Assembly: GCA_947303905.1 (NCBI GenBank)
Contig: CAMYZR010000126.1
Span: 1-5,408 of the forward strand
Length of the DNA: 5,408 nucleotides
Source: an uncultured Atopobiaceae bacterium
GTDB lineage: Bacteria > Actinomycetota > Coriobacteriia > Coriobacteriales > Atopobiaceae
Direction: 5' to 3'
In this document: piece after piece, positions 1-4,752 of the stretch
How the letters are laid out: each line of letters opens with the position of its first letter
How positions within the stretch are numbered: the stretch's first letter is position 1
Position numbers and translations under genes: made by a program
The notes under the pieces: model-generated
Databases searched by the model: none
Told to the model about the DNA's origin: nothing
What the model saw: only the letters and a program-made list of their open reading frames with translations

Positions 1-249
1 CTCTGCGATGCTGCTGGGTGCGTCGCCAAACTGGTGCTCGCCGAAGGTCACCTCCATCGTGCGCGCGGAGTTCTCGATCGGGGAGAACTCGGCGAAGGAC
101 TCGGCAAGGCCGTCGGTCATAAAGCGCTCGAACGACTCCTTCTGTACCGAAATCAGGTTGGGGAGTTCCATTGCAGCTGGAATCTTGCTGAAGCTCAAGC
201 GCTTGCGCTCGTTGAGCTGAGCAACTGGGGAAGACTTTGCGGTAGGCAC
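1..249 (-). CDS. rpoB: RNA polymerase beta subunit, N-terminal part (cut by window edge)
   Basis: This is the first 83 codons of the beta subunit of DNA-dependent RNA polymerase, which forms the catalytic core with beta'. The reading frame is open to the window edge. The start is GTG at 249..247, chosen because a full Shine-Dalgarno TAAGGAGG (266..259) lies 9 bases upstream; the first in-frame ATG (codon 27) would remove conserved sequence. Residues 17-42 (RLSFSKIPAAMELPNLISVQ, then KESFER) match the beta-protrusion opening of the family, which has an aromatic-Lys-Ile segment followed by an ELPNLI.-Q..SF motif. A second family motif, F.EFSPIEN followed by T.EVTFGEH, lies at residues 52-72. 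The gene follows rplL as in most bacteria, but with a terminator and about 350 bases between them, so it probably has its own promoter. Identity is very secure; nothing can be said about the rest of the gene. Confidence 0.97.
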   Translation of the reverse strand, partial: MPTAKSSPVAQLNERKRLSFSKIPAAMELPNLISVQKESFERFMTDGLAESFAEFSPIENSARTMEVTFGEHQFGDAPSSIAE

Positions 250-258
250 CGGGCGTTT

Positions 259-266
259 CCTCCTTA
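259..266 (-). promoter_or_regulatory. Shine-Dalgarno site that sets the GTG start of rpoB
   Basis: The minus strand reads TAAGGAGG followed by nine bases (AAACGCCCG) and GTG. This is a near-perfect complement to the 16S rRNA 3' end at good spacing. It is the main reason for choosing the GTG at 249 over later ATG codons. Confidence 0.9.
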
Positions 267-302
267 GATAAGACGGAATAGCGGCAGTTGTCGCAATCTA
301 AT

Positions 303-331
303 AACTTAACGGAGGATGACGAAATGGTCAA
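303..331 (-). promoter_or_regulatory. Candidate rpoB promoter
   Basis: On the minus strand, TTGACC (331..326) and TAAGTT (308..303) are separated by 17 bases. The -35 box matches five of six consensus bases and the -10 box three of six. Transcription would start near 296 and give a leader of about 45 bases before the GTG. A second weaker candidate lies upstream: TATGAT at 442..437 with a poor -35 GTGCAA at 465..460. A promoter is expected here because rplL ends in a strong terminator. Which box is used is inference. Confidence 0.42.
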
Positions 332-341
332 CGAAAAAGTC

Positions 342-370
342 TTGACATCCGTAAGATTTTGGACTATATA
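342..370 (+). promoter_or_regulatory. Near-consensus sigma-70-type promoter on the plus strand, divergent from rpoB
   Basis: TTGACA (342-347), a 17-base spacer and TATATA (365-370) form an almost ideal housekeeping promoter, pointing away from rpoB. A start near 377 is predicted. No open reading frame with a ribosome-binding site follows, and no plus-strand terminator with a T-run is visible before rplL, so any transcript would run toward the antisense strand of rplL. Its -35 box lies 10 bases from that of the candidate rpoB promoter, so two polymerases could compete. The match is seen directly; activity is inferred. Confidence 0.5.
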
Positions 371-595
371 AGACCGTTACTCGTTTTACCTGCGAAAACG
401 CAAAATCAATTGTGAAGCTCGTGTGACGGATTGTCTATCATAACGGAAAATGCAGAACCTTGCACCGCAAACTTTGTACTAATTCGTCACCTTTTTATCG
501 AATTGCGAGCTTCGCCCCAGCAAACCGTAATCTGACTCAGTTGAGCGCCCTCTCAGGGGACGGTGACACACTGTCTTCGTGGGAGTACGTGAGCC

Positions 596-626
596 AAAAA
601 AAGGCCGGATCCCGAAGGATCCGGCC
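596..626 (-). terminator. Intrinsic terminator of rplJL
   Basis: Two perfectly complementary 10-base arms (603-612 and 617-626, GGCCGGATCC on the minus strand) enclose the tetraloop TTCG closed by a C-G pair, the very stable C(UUCG)G loop. Seven T residues follow on the minus strand (602..596). It lies about 30 bases after the rplL stop. The reverse direction lacks a T-run, so it should act only on minus-strand transcripts. Confidence 0.95.
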
Positions 627-656
627 CTGGTGCCAGTTAGCTTCAAATAACGGGAG

Positions 657-1034
657 TTACTTGAGGGTGACGGTGGCGCCGGCCTCCTCGAGCTGCTTCT
701 TGGCGGCCTCGGCGTCCTCCTTCTTGGCGCCCTCGAGCAGGATCTTCGGGGCAGCCTCGACGGCCTCCTTGGCCTCCTTCAGGCCAAGGCTGGTGAGGGC
801 ACGGACGACCTTGATGACGGCGATCTTGTTGGAGCCAAAAGCGGTGAGCTCGACGTCGAAGTTGGTCTTCTCCTCCTCTTCCTCAGCGGCAGCTGCGGGA
901 GCGGCGGCGACGGCCACGGGGGCGGCGGCGGAGACGCCGAAGGTGTCCTCGATAGCCTTGACGAGGTCAGCAGCCTCGAGCAGGGTCATTTCCTTAAGGG
1001 CGTCGATGATCTCTTCAGTGGAAAGCTTAGCCAT
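657..1034 (-). CDS. rplL: 50S ribosomal protein L7/L12
   Basis: This 125-residue protein is the flexible stalk of the large subunit. Dimers bind the C-terminal helix of L10 and recruit and activate the GTPases EF-Tu, EF-G and IF2. Residues 1-33 are the helical dimerisation domain. Residues 35-55 form the hinge, unusually clear here as an Ala/Val/Pro run ending in five Glu. Residues 57-125 are the globular domain with the conserved KIAVIKVVR...LGLKEAKE signature at 70-90. The length is close to the usual 120-130. The ATG at 1034 has AAAGGA (1048..1043) eight bases upstream. It lies 98 bases after rplJ, with two hairpins in the spacer, and is followed by a strong terminator. Confidence 0.99.
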   Translation of the reverse strand: MAKLSTEEIIDALKEMTLLEAADLVKAIEDTFGVSAAAPVAVAAAPAAAAEEEEEKTNFDVELTAFGSNKIAVIKVVRALTSLGLKEAKEAVEAAPKILLEGAKKEDAEAAKKQLEEAGATVTLK

Positions 1035-1053
1035 TGTTCAAATCCTTTCGGTC

Positions 1054-1104
1054 CCATGCACGCGCATGGATGCTTGTTTGTGTGCTAAGACGCGGTTGCG
1101 TCTT
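1054..1104 (-). promoter_or_regulatory. Two hairpins in the rplJ-rplL spacer
   Basis: The first hairpin in the transcript has perfect 7-base arms (AAGACGC at 1104..1098 and GCGTCTT at 1093..1087) around AACC. The second has 6-base arms (CCATGC and GCATGG, 1069..1064 and 1059..1054) around GCGT and ends five bases before the rplL ribosome-binding site. No T-run follows either, so they are not terminators. They may shape translation or mRNA stability of rplL, whose product is needed in several copies per L10. The pairings are seen; the role is inferred. Confidence 0.5.
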
Positions 1105-1132
1105 GGGTAGTGCAGCAGAACGCGCGAGTCGG

Positions 1133-1660
1133 TTAGGCCGCCTCCTGCTCGTCCTGCTCGTTGATTGCCTTGATGGCACGTGCAAGACCACCGGGGACCT
1201 CGTTGATGCAAACAGCGATGTTGCGGGCGAAGCCACTGATGAGACCTGCGATCTGGCCGATGAGCTGCTCGCGGGTGGGGAGATCGGCGTAGGCCTTGGC
1301 CTCCTCAGCGTTGAGGGCAGCGCCGTCGGCGATACCACCGAGAACCTCGGTCTTCTTGGTCTTGGTGGCGAACTCCTTGAGGACCTTGGCAACGCTCACG
1401 GGGTCATCACCAAAGAACACGTAGGAGCAAGTACCGACCAGGACGTCGTCGAGAGACGGCAGCTCGGCCTGCTCAAGCGCGATCTTGACGATGTTGTTCT
1501 TGTAGACCTTCATGGAGCCGTTGGCCTCGCGGATCTGGCGACGGAGCTCCTGGGACTCCTTGACGGTAAGACCGCGGTAGTCCAGAACATAGAAACCCTG
1601 GGAAGCCTCGAGCGATGCGTTGACCTTCTCGAGCATCTCGTACTTTGACTGTGCTGGCAT
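1133..1660 (-). CDS. rplJ: 50S ribosomal protein L10
   Basis: This 175-residue protein forms the base of the L7/L12 stalk. Its N-terminal globular domain (about residues 1-110) binds 23S rRNA beside L11, and the C-terminal helix (about 130-170) carries the L7/L12 dimers. The N-terminal segment with FYVLDYRGLTV at 23-33, ELRRQIREAN at 38-47 and VYKNNIVKIAL at 52-62 matches the family well. The ATG at 1660 is supported by GGGAGGT (1674..1668) seven bases upstream. rplJ and rplL share one transcript. The long leader upstream carries an L10-type attenuator, so the protein very probably represses its own operon as the L10(L12)4 complex. The length is normal and nothing is broken. Confidence 0.99.
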   Translation of the reverse strand: MPAQSKYEMLEKVNASLEASQGFYVLDYRGLTVKESQELRRQIREANGSMKVYKNNIVKIALEQAELPSLDDVLVGTCSYVFFGDDPVSVAKVLKEFATKTKKTEVLGGIADGAALNAEEAKAYADLPTREQLIGQIAGLISGFARNIAVCINEVPGGLARAIKAINEQDEQEAA

Positions 1661-1691
1661 GTGTTACACCTCCCTTACGATGCGATCGGGC

Positions 1692-1713
1692 ACGGCCACC
1701 AACGTTAGGTGGG
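1692..1713 (-). promoter_or_regulatory. Hairpin between the attenuator and the rplJ start
   Basis: On the minus strand GGCCCACC and GGTGGCC pair with one bulged C around a short loop. It lies after the attenuator and about 18 bases before the rplJ ribosome-binding site. No T-run follows. It may keep the ribosome-binding site open or protect the mRNA; this is inference. Confidence 0.4.
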
Positions 1714-1722
1714 CCTTCACGC

Positions 1723-1754
1723 AAAAGACCCCGCTGGCGCAGCCAGACAGGGTC
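1723..1754 (-). terminator. Attenuator hairpin in the rplJ leader
   Basis: On the minus strand GACCC (1754..1750) pairs with GGGTC (1731..1727), and inside it CTGGC (1746..1742) pairs with GCCAG (1738..1734) around a 3-base loop, with a small internal loop between. TTTT follows at 1726..1723. It lies 62 bases before rplJ, so termination here would prevent expression of both rplJ and rplL. The left arm contains CTGTCT, which can instead pair with AGACAG at 1825..1820. Confidence 0.85.
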
Positions 1755-1852
1755 CTGAAGATGCAATCTTTAAGACCACCTCGGCAGGCGGGTTACCCCA
1801 TTAAGCCTCTCGGCACCGGCTGTCTCTGGCAGCGGACGTGCAGTTTTACAAC
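1723..1852 (-). ncRNA. Ribosomal protein L10 leader (autoregulatory attenuator)
   Basis: The leader carries the conserved parts of the L10 leader family in order: AGACAG (1825..1820), GGTG, CTTAAT (1805..1800), a short GGG-TAA-CCC hairpin, CTGCCGAGG (1787..1779), then CTGTCT (1750..1745) inside a terminator stem. AGACAG and CTGTCT are exact complements, so an antiterminator can form that breaks the terminator. In Bacillus subtilis, L10(L12)4 binds the upstream fold and thereby favours termination; the same feedback is inferred here. The 5' end is set by the promoter at 1860-1888. A covariance search for the L10_leader family would settle it. Confidence 0.85.
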
Positions 1853-1859
1853 AGAAGAC

Positions 1860-1888
1860 ATGATGGCAGCATGCCGAGCGCCTGTCAA
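1860..1888 (-). promoter_or_regulatory. Promoter of the rplJL operon (extended -10)
   Basis: A perfect -35 TTGACA (1888..1883), a 17-base spacer and CATCAT (1865..1860) preceded by TGC form an extended -10 promoter. The predicted start near 1852 lies just ahead of the L10 leader, giving a leader of about 190 bases. This position fits the leader independently. It would let rplJL be expressed apart from rplKA, which ends in its own hairpin. Confidence 0.75.
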
Positions 1889-1927
1889 GCGGTGGTGCAG
1901 TCGGCGCAAACCCTCCACAGGCGCGAC

Positions 1928-2066
1928 AGGCGGACCGGTGGCGACTGATCCGTCGCTGGGGACGGAACCGGAGGCCGTTGCGGCTCTGCGGGCGGACCGG
2001 TGGCGAATGGTCCGCTGGTGGGGACGGAACGGCGCCCCGTTGCGGCTCCCGGAGCGGACCAGTGGC
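1928..2066. repeat. 62-base imperfect tandem repeat, about 2.2 copies
   Basis: On the minus strand copy A (2066..2005) and copy B (2004..1943) are 62 bases each and match at about 47 positions. A partial third copy, GCCACCGGTCCGCC, begins at 1942. The period is exact, with no insertions. Shared blocks include GCCACYGGTCCGC, GAGCCGCAACGG and GTTCCGTCCCCA. Copy A can fold by pairing GGTCCGCT (2060..2053) with AGCGGACC (2016..2009); copy B keeps six of those pairs, one as G-U. The period is not a multiple of three, arguing against a coding repeat. It lies between the rplA terminator and the rplJ promoter. No function is recognised. Confidence 0.85.
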
Positions 2067-2094
2067 ATCCAGCTTTTCGCCCCCCGCCCCATAC

Positions 2095-2130
2095 AAGAAG
2101 TCCGCCCCTCGGCTGTGCCAAGGGGCGGAC
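2095..2130 (-). terminator. Terminator after rplA
   Basis: A 14-base-pair hairpin with one G-U pair and an ACA loop (2130..2100) begins with GTCCGCCCCT and ends with AGGGGCGGAC on the minus strand. The following tract is only TTCTT (2099..2095), so the stem is strong but the U-run imperfect. It lies 27 bases after the rplA stop and should end most of the secE-nusG-rplKA transcript. Confidence 0.8.
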
Positions 2131-2157
2131 CCTGCGAAGCTCTGTGCTATGCGTTAC

Positions 2158-2862
2158 TTACGCGGTGAAGTTGCGGGTGATGGTGCCATCGACCTTGACG
2201 CCCGGGCCCATCGTCGAGGAGAAGACGACGCTCTTGACGTAGCGGCCCTTAGCGGTGGACGGCTTGACACGCAGTAGCTCGGTGAGCAGCGCGCCGTAGT
2301 TCTCGGCGAGCTTCTCGGTCTCGAAGGAGACCTTGCCCATCGGGACGTGGCAGATGCCATAACGGTCGGCACGATACTCGACGCGGCCAGCCTTGAGCTC
2401 CTTGACCATGCGCTCGACGTCCATGGTGACGGTGCCCAGCTTGGGGTTGGGCATGAGGCCACGGGGGCCGAGGATACGGCCGAGGCGGCCGACCTTGCTC
2501 ATCATGTTGGGCGTGGCGATGCAGGCATCGAAGTTGATGTTGCCAGCCTGAATCTGGGCGACCAGGTCGTCGGAGCCGATGACGTCGGCACCAGCGGCCT
2601 CGGCCTCGCGAGCCTTCTCGCCCTCGGCGAAGACGGCCACGCGGACGTCCTTACCGATGCCATTGGGCAGCGAGATGGAGCCGCGGACGTTCTGGTCAGC
2701 CTTGCGGGTGTCGACACCCAGGCGGATGGAGCACTCGATGGTGGCATCAAAACGCTCGATGGAGAGGTCCTTGACCAGCTGCATGGCCTCCATCGGGGTG
2801 TGGAGCTTGCTGCGATCGACCTTGGCGAGCTGCTCCTTGTAACGCTTTCCGTGCTTCGGCAT
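2158..2862 (-). CDS. rplA: 50S ribosomal protein L1
   Basis: This 234-residue protein binds 23S rRNA at the L1 stalk, which helps release deacylated tRNA from the E site; in many bacteria it also represses its own operon at the mRNA. The N-terminus (GKRYKEQL at 5-12) and the signature region at 115-147, with IATPNMM, GRLGRILGPRGLMPNPKLGT and VT, are typical. The length matches the family. The frame is open up to 2952, but the ATG at 2862 is the right start: AGGAGGT (2875..2869) lies six bases upstream, and the extra 30 codons resemble no L1 N-terminus. It follows rplK by 92 bases. No mRNA-borne L1 site was recognised by eye. Confidence 0.99.
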   Translation of the reverse strand: MPKHGKRYKEQLAKVDRSKLHTPMEAMQLVKDLSIERFDATIECSIRLGVDTRKADQNVRGSISLPNGIGKDVRVAVFAEGEKAREAEAAGADVIGSDDLVAQIQAGNINFDACIATPNMMSKVGRLGRILGPRGLMPNPKLGTVTMDVERMVKELKAGRVEYRADRYGICHVPMGKVSFETEKLAENYGALLTELLRVKPSTAKGRYVKSVVFSSTMGPGVKVDGTITRNFTA

Positions 2863-2954
2863 TTTCCTACCTCCTATGGTAAGTGCGTGGTTGACGGGCG
2901 CCGTAGCCCTCCCACTATGCGGTGGCGCCGCGATGCGACGCCTTGGAACCAAAC

Positions 2955-3383
2955 CTACTCAGCGATCGTGACGCCCATGGAACGAGCGGTGCCGGCGATG
3001 ATCTTCTTGGCGGCATCGATGTCGTTGGCGTTGAGGTCGGGGAGCTTGATCTCGGCGATCTTGGTGAGCTGCTCGTCGGTGAGCTGGCCGACCTTGTCGC
3101 GCTGGGGAACACCAGAGCCGCTCTGCAGACCGAGCTCCTTCTTGATGAGCTGGGCCGCGGGAGGGGTCTTGGTGACGAAGTCGAAGGTACGGTCCTCGTA
3201 GACCGAGATCTCGACGGGGATGATGTCGCCGATCTTGTCCTGCGTGGCAGCGTTGAACTGCTGGCAGAACTGCATGATGTTGACCTGGGCGGCACCGAGT
3301 GCGGGGCCTACCGGAGGCGCGGGGTTGGCCTTGCCGGCGGGAATCTGAAGCTTAATGAAGTGAGTCACTTTCTTACGGGCCAT
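2955..3383 (-). CDS. rplK: 50S ribosomal protein L11
   Basis: This 142-residue protein sits at the base of the L7/L12 stalk and binds the GTPase-associated region of 23S rRNA. It is needed for factor-dependent steps and for RelA activation, and the target of thiostrepton involves it. The N-terminal domain has the PAGKANPAPPVGPALG run (15-30) with the prolines that line the thiostrepton site, then VNIMQFCQQFN (34-44). The C-terminal RNA-binding domain ends with GTARSMGV (131-138). The length is the family standard. The ATG at 3383 has AAGGAG (3396..3391) seven bases upstream. It lies 100 bases after nusG and shows no hairpin with a T-run in that gap, so it should share the nusG transcript. Confidence 0.99.
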   Translation of the reverse strand: MARKKVTHFIKLQIPAGKANPAPPVGPALGAAQVNIMQFCQQFNAATQDKIGDIIPVEISVYEDRTFDFVTKTPPAAQLIKKELGLQSGSGVPQRDKVGQLTDEQLTKIAEIKLPDLNANDIDAAKKIIAGTARSMGVTIAE

Positions 3384-3483
3384 GAGGTGTCTCCTTGTTA
3401 CCTAAATACCTACGTGCCTATCGTTGTGCCTGCGTCCGAGAAGCTATCCTCACCGATACCGGGCGCCTGCCGGGTTGCCTTGC

Positions 3484-4047
3484 CTAGACGATCGCGGTGA
3501 CCTGATCGAGCGTGAGCTCGACGGGGGTGTCGCGACCAAAGATCGTGAGCATGACGCGCACCTTGCCCGCCTCGGCGTTGATCTCGGACACCTGTCCGTC
3601 GAAGTCTGCCAGAGGGCCGGACACGACGCGCACTGCCATGCCAGCCTCGAGGCTGGTAGTGGTGGTGTGCTTGGGTGCGGGAGCGCCGCTCCTGGGATTG
3701 GTGCGACGCATGATCTTGTTGAACTCCTCGCGCCTGAGCGGCGTGGGCTTGCCTTCGATGCCAACGAAGCCGGTGACGCCCGGCGTGTTGCGCACGACCT
3801 GCCAGAGGTTGTCGTCGACGTTGCCGCCGATGCACTCCATGCGGACGAGCACGTAACCCGGGAAGACCTTGGCCTCCTTGGTCTCGCGCTTGCCGCCATC
3901 CTTGATCTCGGTGACCTCCTCCGTCGGGATCTTGATGTCGACAATCTTGTCCTCGACGCCATAGGTCTCGATGCGATGCTCAAGGTCGGTCTTGACCTTG
4001 TTCTCGTAACCAGAGTAGGTGTGAACCACGAACCAACGCTTTGCCAT
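3484..4047 (-). CDS. nusG: Transcription termination/antitermination factor NusG
   Basis: This 187-residue protein binds the clamp of RNA polymerase through its N-terminal NGN domain and contacts Rho or ribosomal protein S10 through its C-terminal KOW domain. The NGN domain begins RWFVVHTYSGYENKV (4-18) and contains VFPGYVLVRM (61-70) and VRNTPGVTGFVG (85-96). A Pro/Thr-rich linker (118-132) leads to the KOW domain, with GMAVRVVSGPLADFDG (136-151). It is close to the 181-residue E. coli protein and lacks the long acidic N-terminal extension of Streptomyces. The start at 4047 lies six bases after the secE stop; the likely ribosome-binding site GAGGGGG is inside the end of secE. Confidence 0.99.
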   Translation of the reverse strand: MAKRWFVVHTYSGYENKVKTDLEHRIETYGVEDKIVDIKIPTEEVTEIKDGGKRETKEAKVFPGYVLVRMECIGGNVDDNLWQVVRNTPGVTGFVGIEGKPTPLRREEFNKIMRRTNPRSGAPAPKHTTTTSLEAGMAVRVVSGPLADFDGQVSEINAEAGKVRVMLTIFGRDTPVELTLDQVTAIV

Positions 4048-4053
4048 GCCTTG

Positions 4054-4416
4054 TTACCCCCTCAGGCCAGTGAAGCCCACGAGGCCAGCAACGACGCCGG
4101 TGTCCACGAGCCAGACGGCCACACCGAAAGCGATGAGCATGGCCACAACGGCCACCGAGTAGTTGGTGAGCTCGGTGCGGCTGGGCCACGTCACGCGATG
4201 CATCTCGGCACGCACGGCGCTGAAGTACGCCTTGGTGCGAGCGATGATGCCGGTCTTCTCGGCCACCTTGACGGGAGCCTTCTTGGGAGCGGAGACAGCC
4301 TTCTTCTTTCCAGAAGACGTAGCAGCAGCCTGGGCCGCGGCTTGAGCCTCGCGCTCAGCGCGCTCACGCTGCCTCGCCTGACGAACAGACCTCTTGTTGC
4401 GATCCTTGTTAGGCAT
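4054..4416 (-). CDS. secE: Preprotein translocase subunit SecE
   Basis: This 120-residue membrane protein clamps the two halves of SecY in the SecYEG export channel. Residues 1-55 are a basic, Ala/Lys-rich cytoplasmic tail. Residues 57-83 form the amphipathic helix and hinge with the family motif RVTWPSRTEL (74-83). One transmembrane helix spans about residues 86-115. A single membrane span is the usual form outside enterobacteria; the long charged N-tail is common in high-GC Gram-positives. The ATG at 4416 is chosen because GGAGGGG (4431..4425) lies eight bases upstream. An in-frame ATG at 4452 is rejected because it overlaps the T-run of a hairpin and has no ribosome-binding site. It is tightly linked to nusG. 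Confidence 0.98.
   Translation of the reverse strand: MPNKDRNKRSVRQARQRERAEREAQAAAQAAATSSGKKKAVSAPKKAPVKVAEKTGIIARTKAYFSAVRAEMHRVTWPSRTELTNYSVAVVAMLIAFGVAVWLVDTGVVAGLVGFTGLRG
4057..4063 (-). promoter_or_regulatory. nusG ribosome-binding site inside the 3' end of secE
   Basis: GAGGGGG spans the last sense codons of secE and lies nine bases before the nusG ATG. Ribosomes ending secE would cover it, so the two genes are probably translationally coupled. Confidence 0.6.
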
Positions 4417-4453
4417 CTCGTTTACCCCTCCGGGACTATATCCCTTATTCATG

Positions 4454-4484
4454 AAAACCGGCCATCCCCTAAGGGAAGGCCGGT
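4454..4484 (-). terminator. Terminator-like hairpin between tRNA-Trp and secE
   Basis: ACCGGCC (4484..4478) pairs with GGCCGGT (4463..4457). After one A-A mismatch, TCCC and GGGA continue the stem around a TTAG loop. Four T residues follow (4457..4454, the first of which also pairs in the stem). It begins nine bases after the tRNA CCA end. No convincing promoter lies between it and secE, so it may be partial, acting as an attenuator or an RNA-processing boundary. Confidence 0.7.
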
Positions 4485-4492
4485 GGTGTTTC

Positions 4493-4568
4493 TGGCACGC
4501 CGGGAAGGACTCGAACCCTCAACCAACGGTTTTGGAGACCGCCGCTCTACCAATTGAACTACCGGCGT
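4493..4568 (-). tRNA. trnW: tRNA-Trp (anticodon CCA), CCA end encoded
   Basis: A complete 76-base cloverleaf can be drawn. Acceptor arms ACGCCGG and CCGGCGT are fully paired. The D arm is GTTC/GAGC. The anticodon stem GCGGT/ACCGT contains one G-U pair and holds the loop CTCCAAA, with anticodon CCA at 4535..4533. The variable loop is TGGTT, and the T arm GAGGG/CCTTC holds TTCGAGT. The discriminator base is G, followed by a genomically encoded CCA (4495..4493). It decodes UGG. It starts 21 bases after rpmG and precedes secE, an arrangement seen in many bacteria. It is very likely co-transcribed with rpmG. Confidence 0.98.
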
Positions 4569-4589
4569 GTAATGCGTGACTCCCCTATT

Positions 4590-4739
4590 TTAGCGGGTCT
4601 CACGATGCGCGGTGTGCTTGCGGCACCACGGGCAATATTTCTTCAACTCCATACGATCAGGCGTGTTTGCCTTGTTCTTGTTTGTAGTGTAGTTGCGACG
4701 CTTGCACTCGGTGCATGCAAGGGTAACCAGTGTACGCAT
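4590..4739 (-). CDS. rpmG: 50S ribosomal protein L33, zinc-binding (C+) form
   Basis: This small 49-residue protein belongs to the E-site region of the large subunit. It begins MRTLVTLACTECKRRNYTT and ends HTAHRETR. Two Cys pairs, C9-x2-C12 and C36-x2-C39 (CTEC and CPWC), form a zinc ribbon, so this is the zinc-requiring type and not the Cys-free paralogue that some bacteria use under zinc starvation. The length is the family norm. The ATG at 4739 follows AGGAGG (4749..4744) at a rather short four-base spacing. The gene lies between the tuf terminator and tRNA-Trp with a promoter candidate just upstream. rpmG beside secE is a conserved pairing. Confidence 0.98.
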   Translation of the reverse strand: MRTLVTLACTECKRRNYTTNKNKANTPDRMELKKYCPWCRKHTAHRETR

Positions 4740-4752
4740 GACTCCTCCTGTA

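Larger units (their letters stand above)
250..595. other. rplL-rpoB intergenic region, AT-richer than its surroundings
   Basis: No credible gene is present on either strand. The stretch from about 290 to 505 is visibly richer in A and T than the flanking genes. It holds the two divergent promoter candidates and a 6-base inverted repeat, AATTCG (481-486) with CGAATT (499-504), around a 12-base loop containing a T-run. A small hairpin TGCG-AAAA-CGCA lies near 391-402. Nothing else was recognised. Confidence 0.6.

Noticed and set aside
481..504. Inverted repeat AATTCG/CGAATT in the rplL-rpoB gap as an operator
   Set aside because: Six-base arms in AT-rich DNA are expected by chance, and it overlaps neither promoter candidate.
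460..1110. Plus-strand open frame of 216 codons
   Set aside because: It is the antisense of rplL, rich in Ala/Ser because of the GC-rich codons opposite, and has no ribosome-binding site or recognisable domain.
1795..1861. Possible leader peptide starting MSSVVKLHV before rplJ
   Set aside because: Its ATG overlaps the -10 box of the rplJL promoter, so it would not be in the transcript, and it has no ribosome-binding site.
1770..2168. Several overlapping frames in the rplA-rplJ gap
   Set aside because: They cross the tandem repeats, promoter and leader in conflicting frames on both strands, and the 62-base period would shift frame between copies.
2897..2929. GGCGCC repeat pair and CCAC/GTGG in the rplK-rplA spacer, as a possible L1-binding site
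   Set aside because: The pairings are short and mutually exclusive, and no L1-site consensus could be recognised by eye.
2863..2952. Longer rplA starting at 2952
   Set aside because: The extra 30 codons do not resemble any L1 N-terminus, and a strong ribosome-binding site precedes the ATG at 2862.
2347..3201. Plus-strand open frame of 284 codons
   Set aside because: It lies opposite rplA and rplK; its Leu/Asp/Gly-rich composition is the usual mirror of GC-rich coding sequence.
4417..4452. Longer secE starting at the ATG at 4452
   Set aside because: This start lies directly at the T-run of a hairpin with no ribosome-binding site, while the ATG at 4416 has a clear one.
3424..4557. Plus-strand open frame of 377 codons
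   Set aside because: It is antisense to nusG, secE and tRNA-Trp. Its end, REGLEPSTNGFGDRRSTN, is the well-known false peptide from translating a tRNA on the wrong strand.
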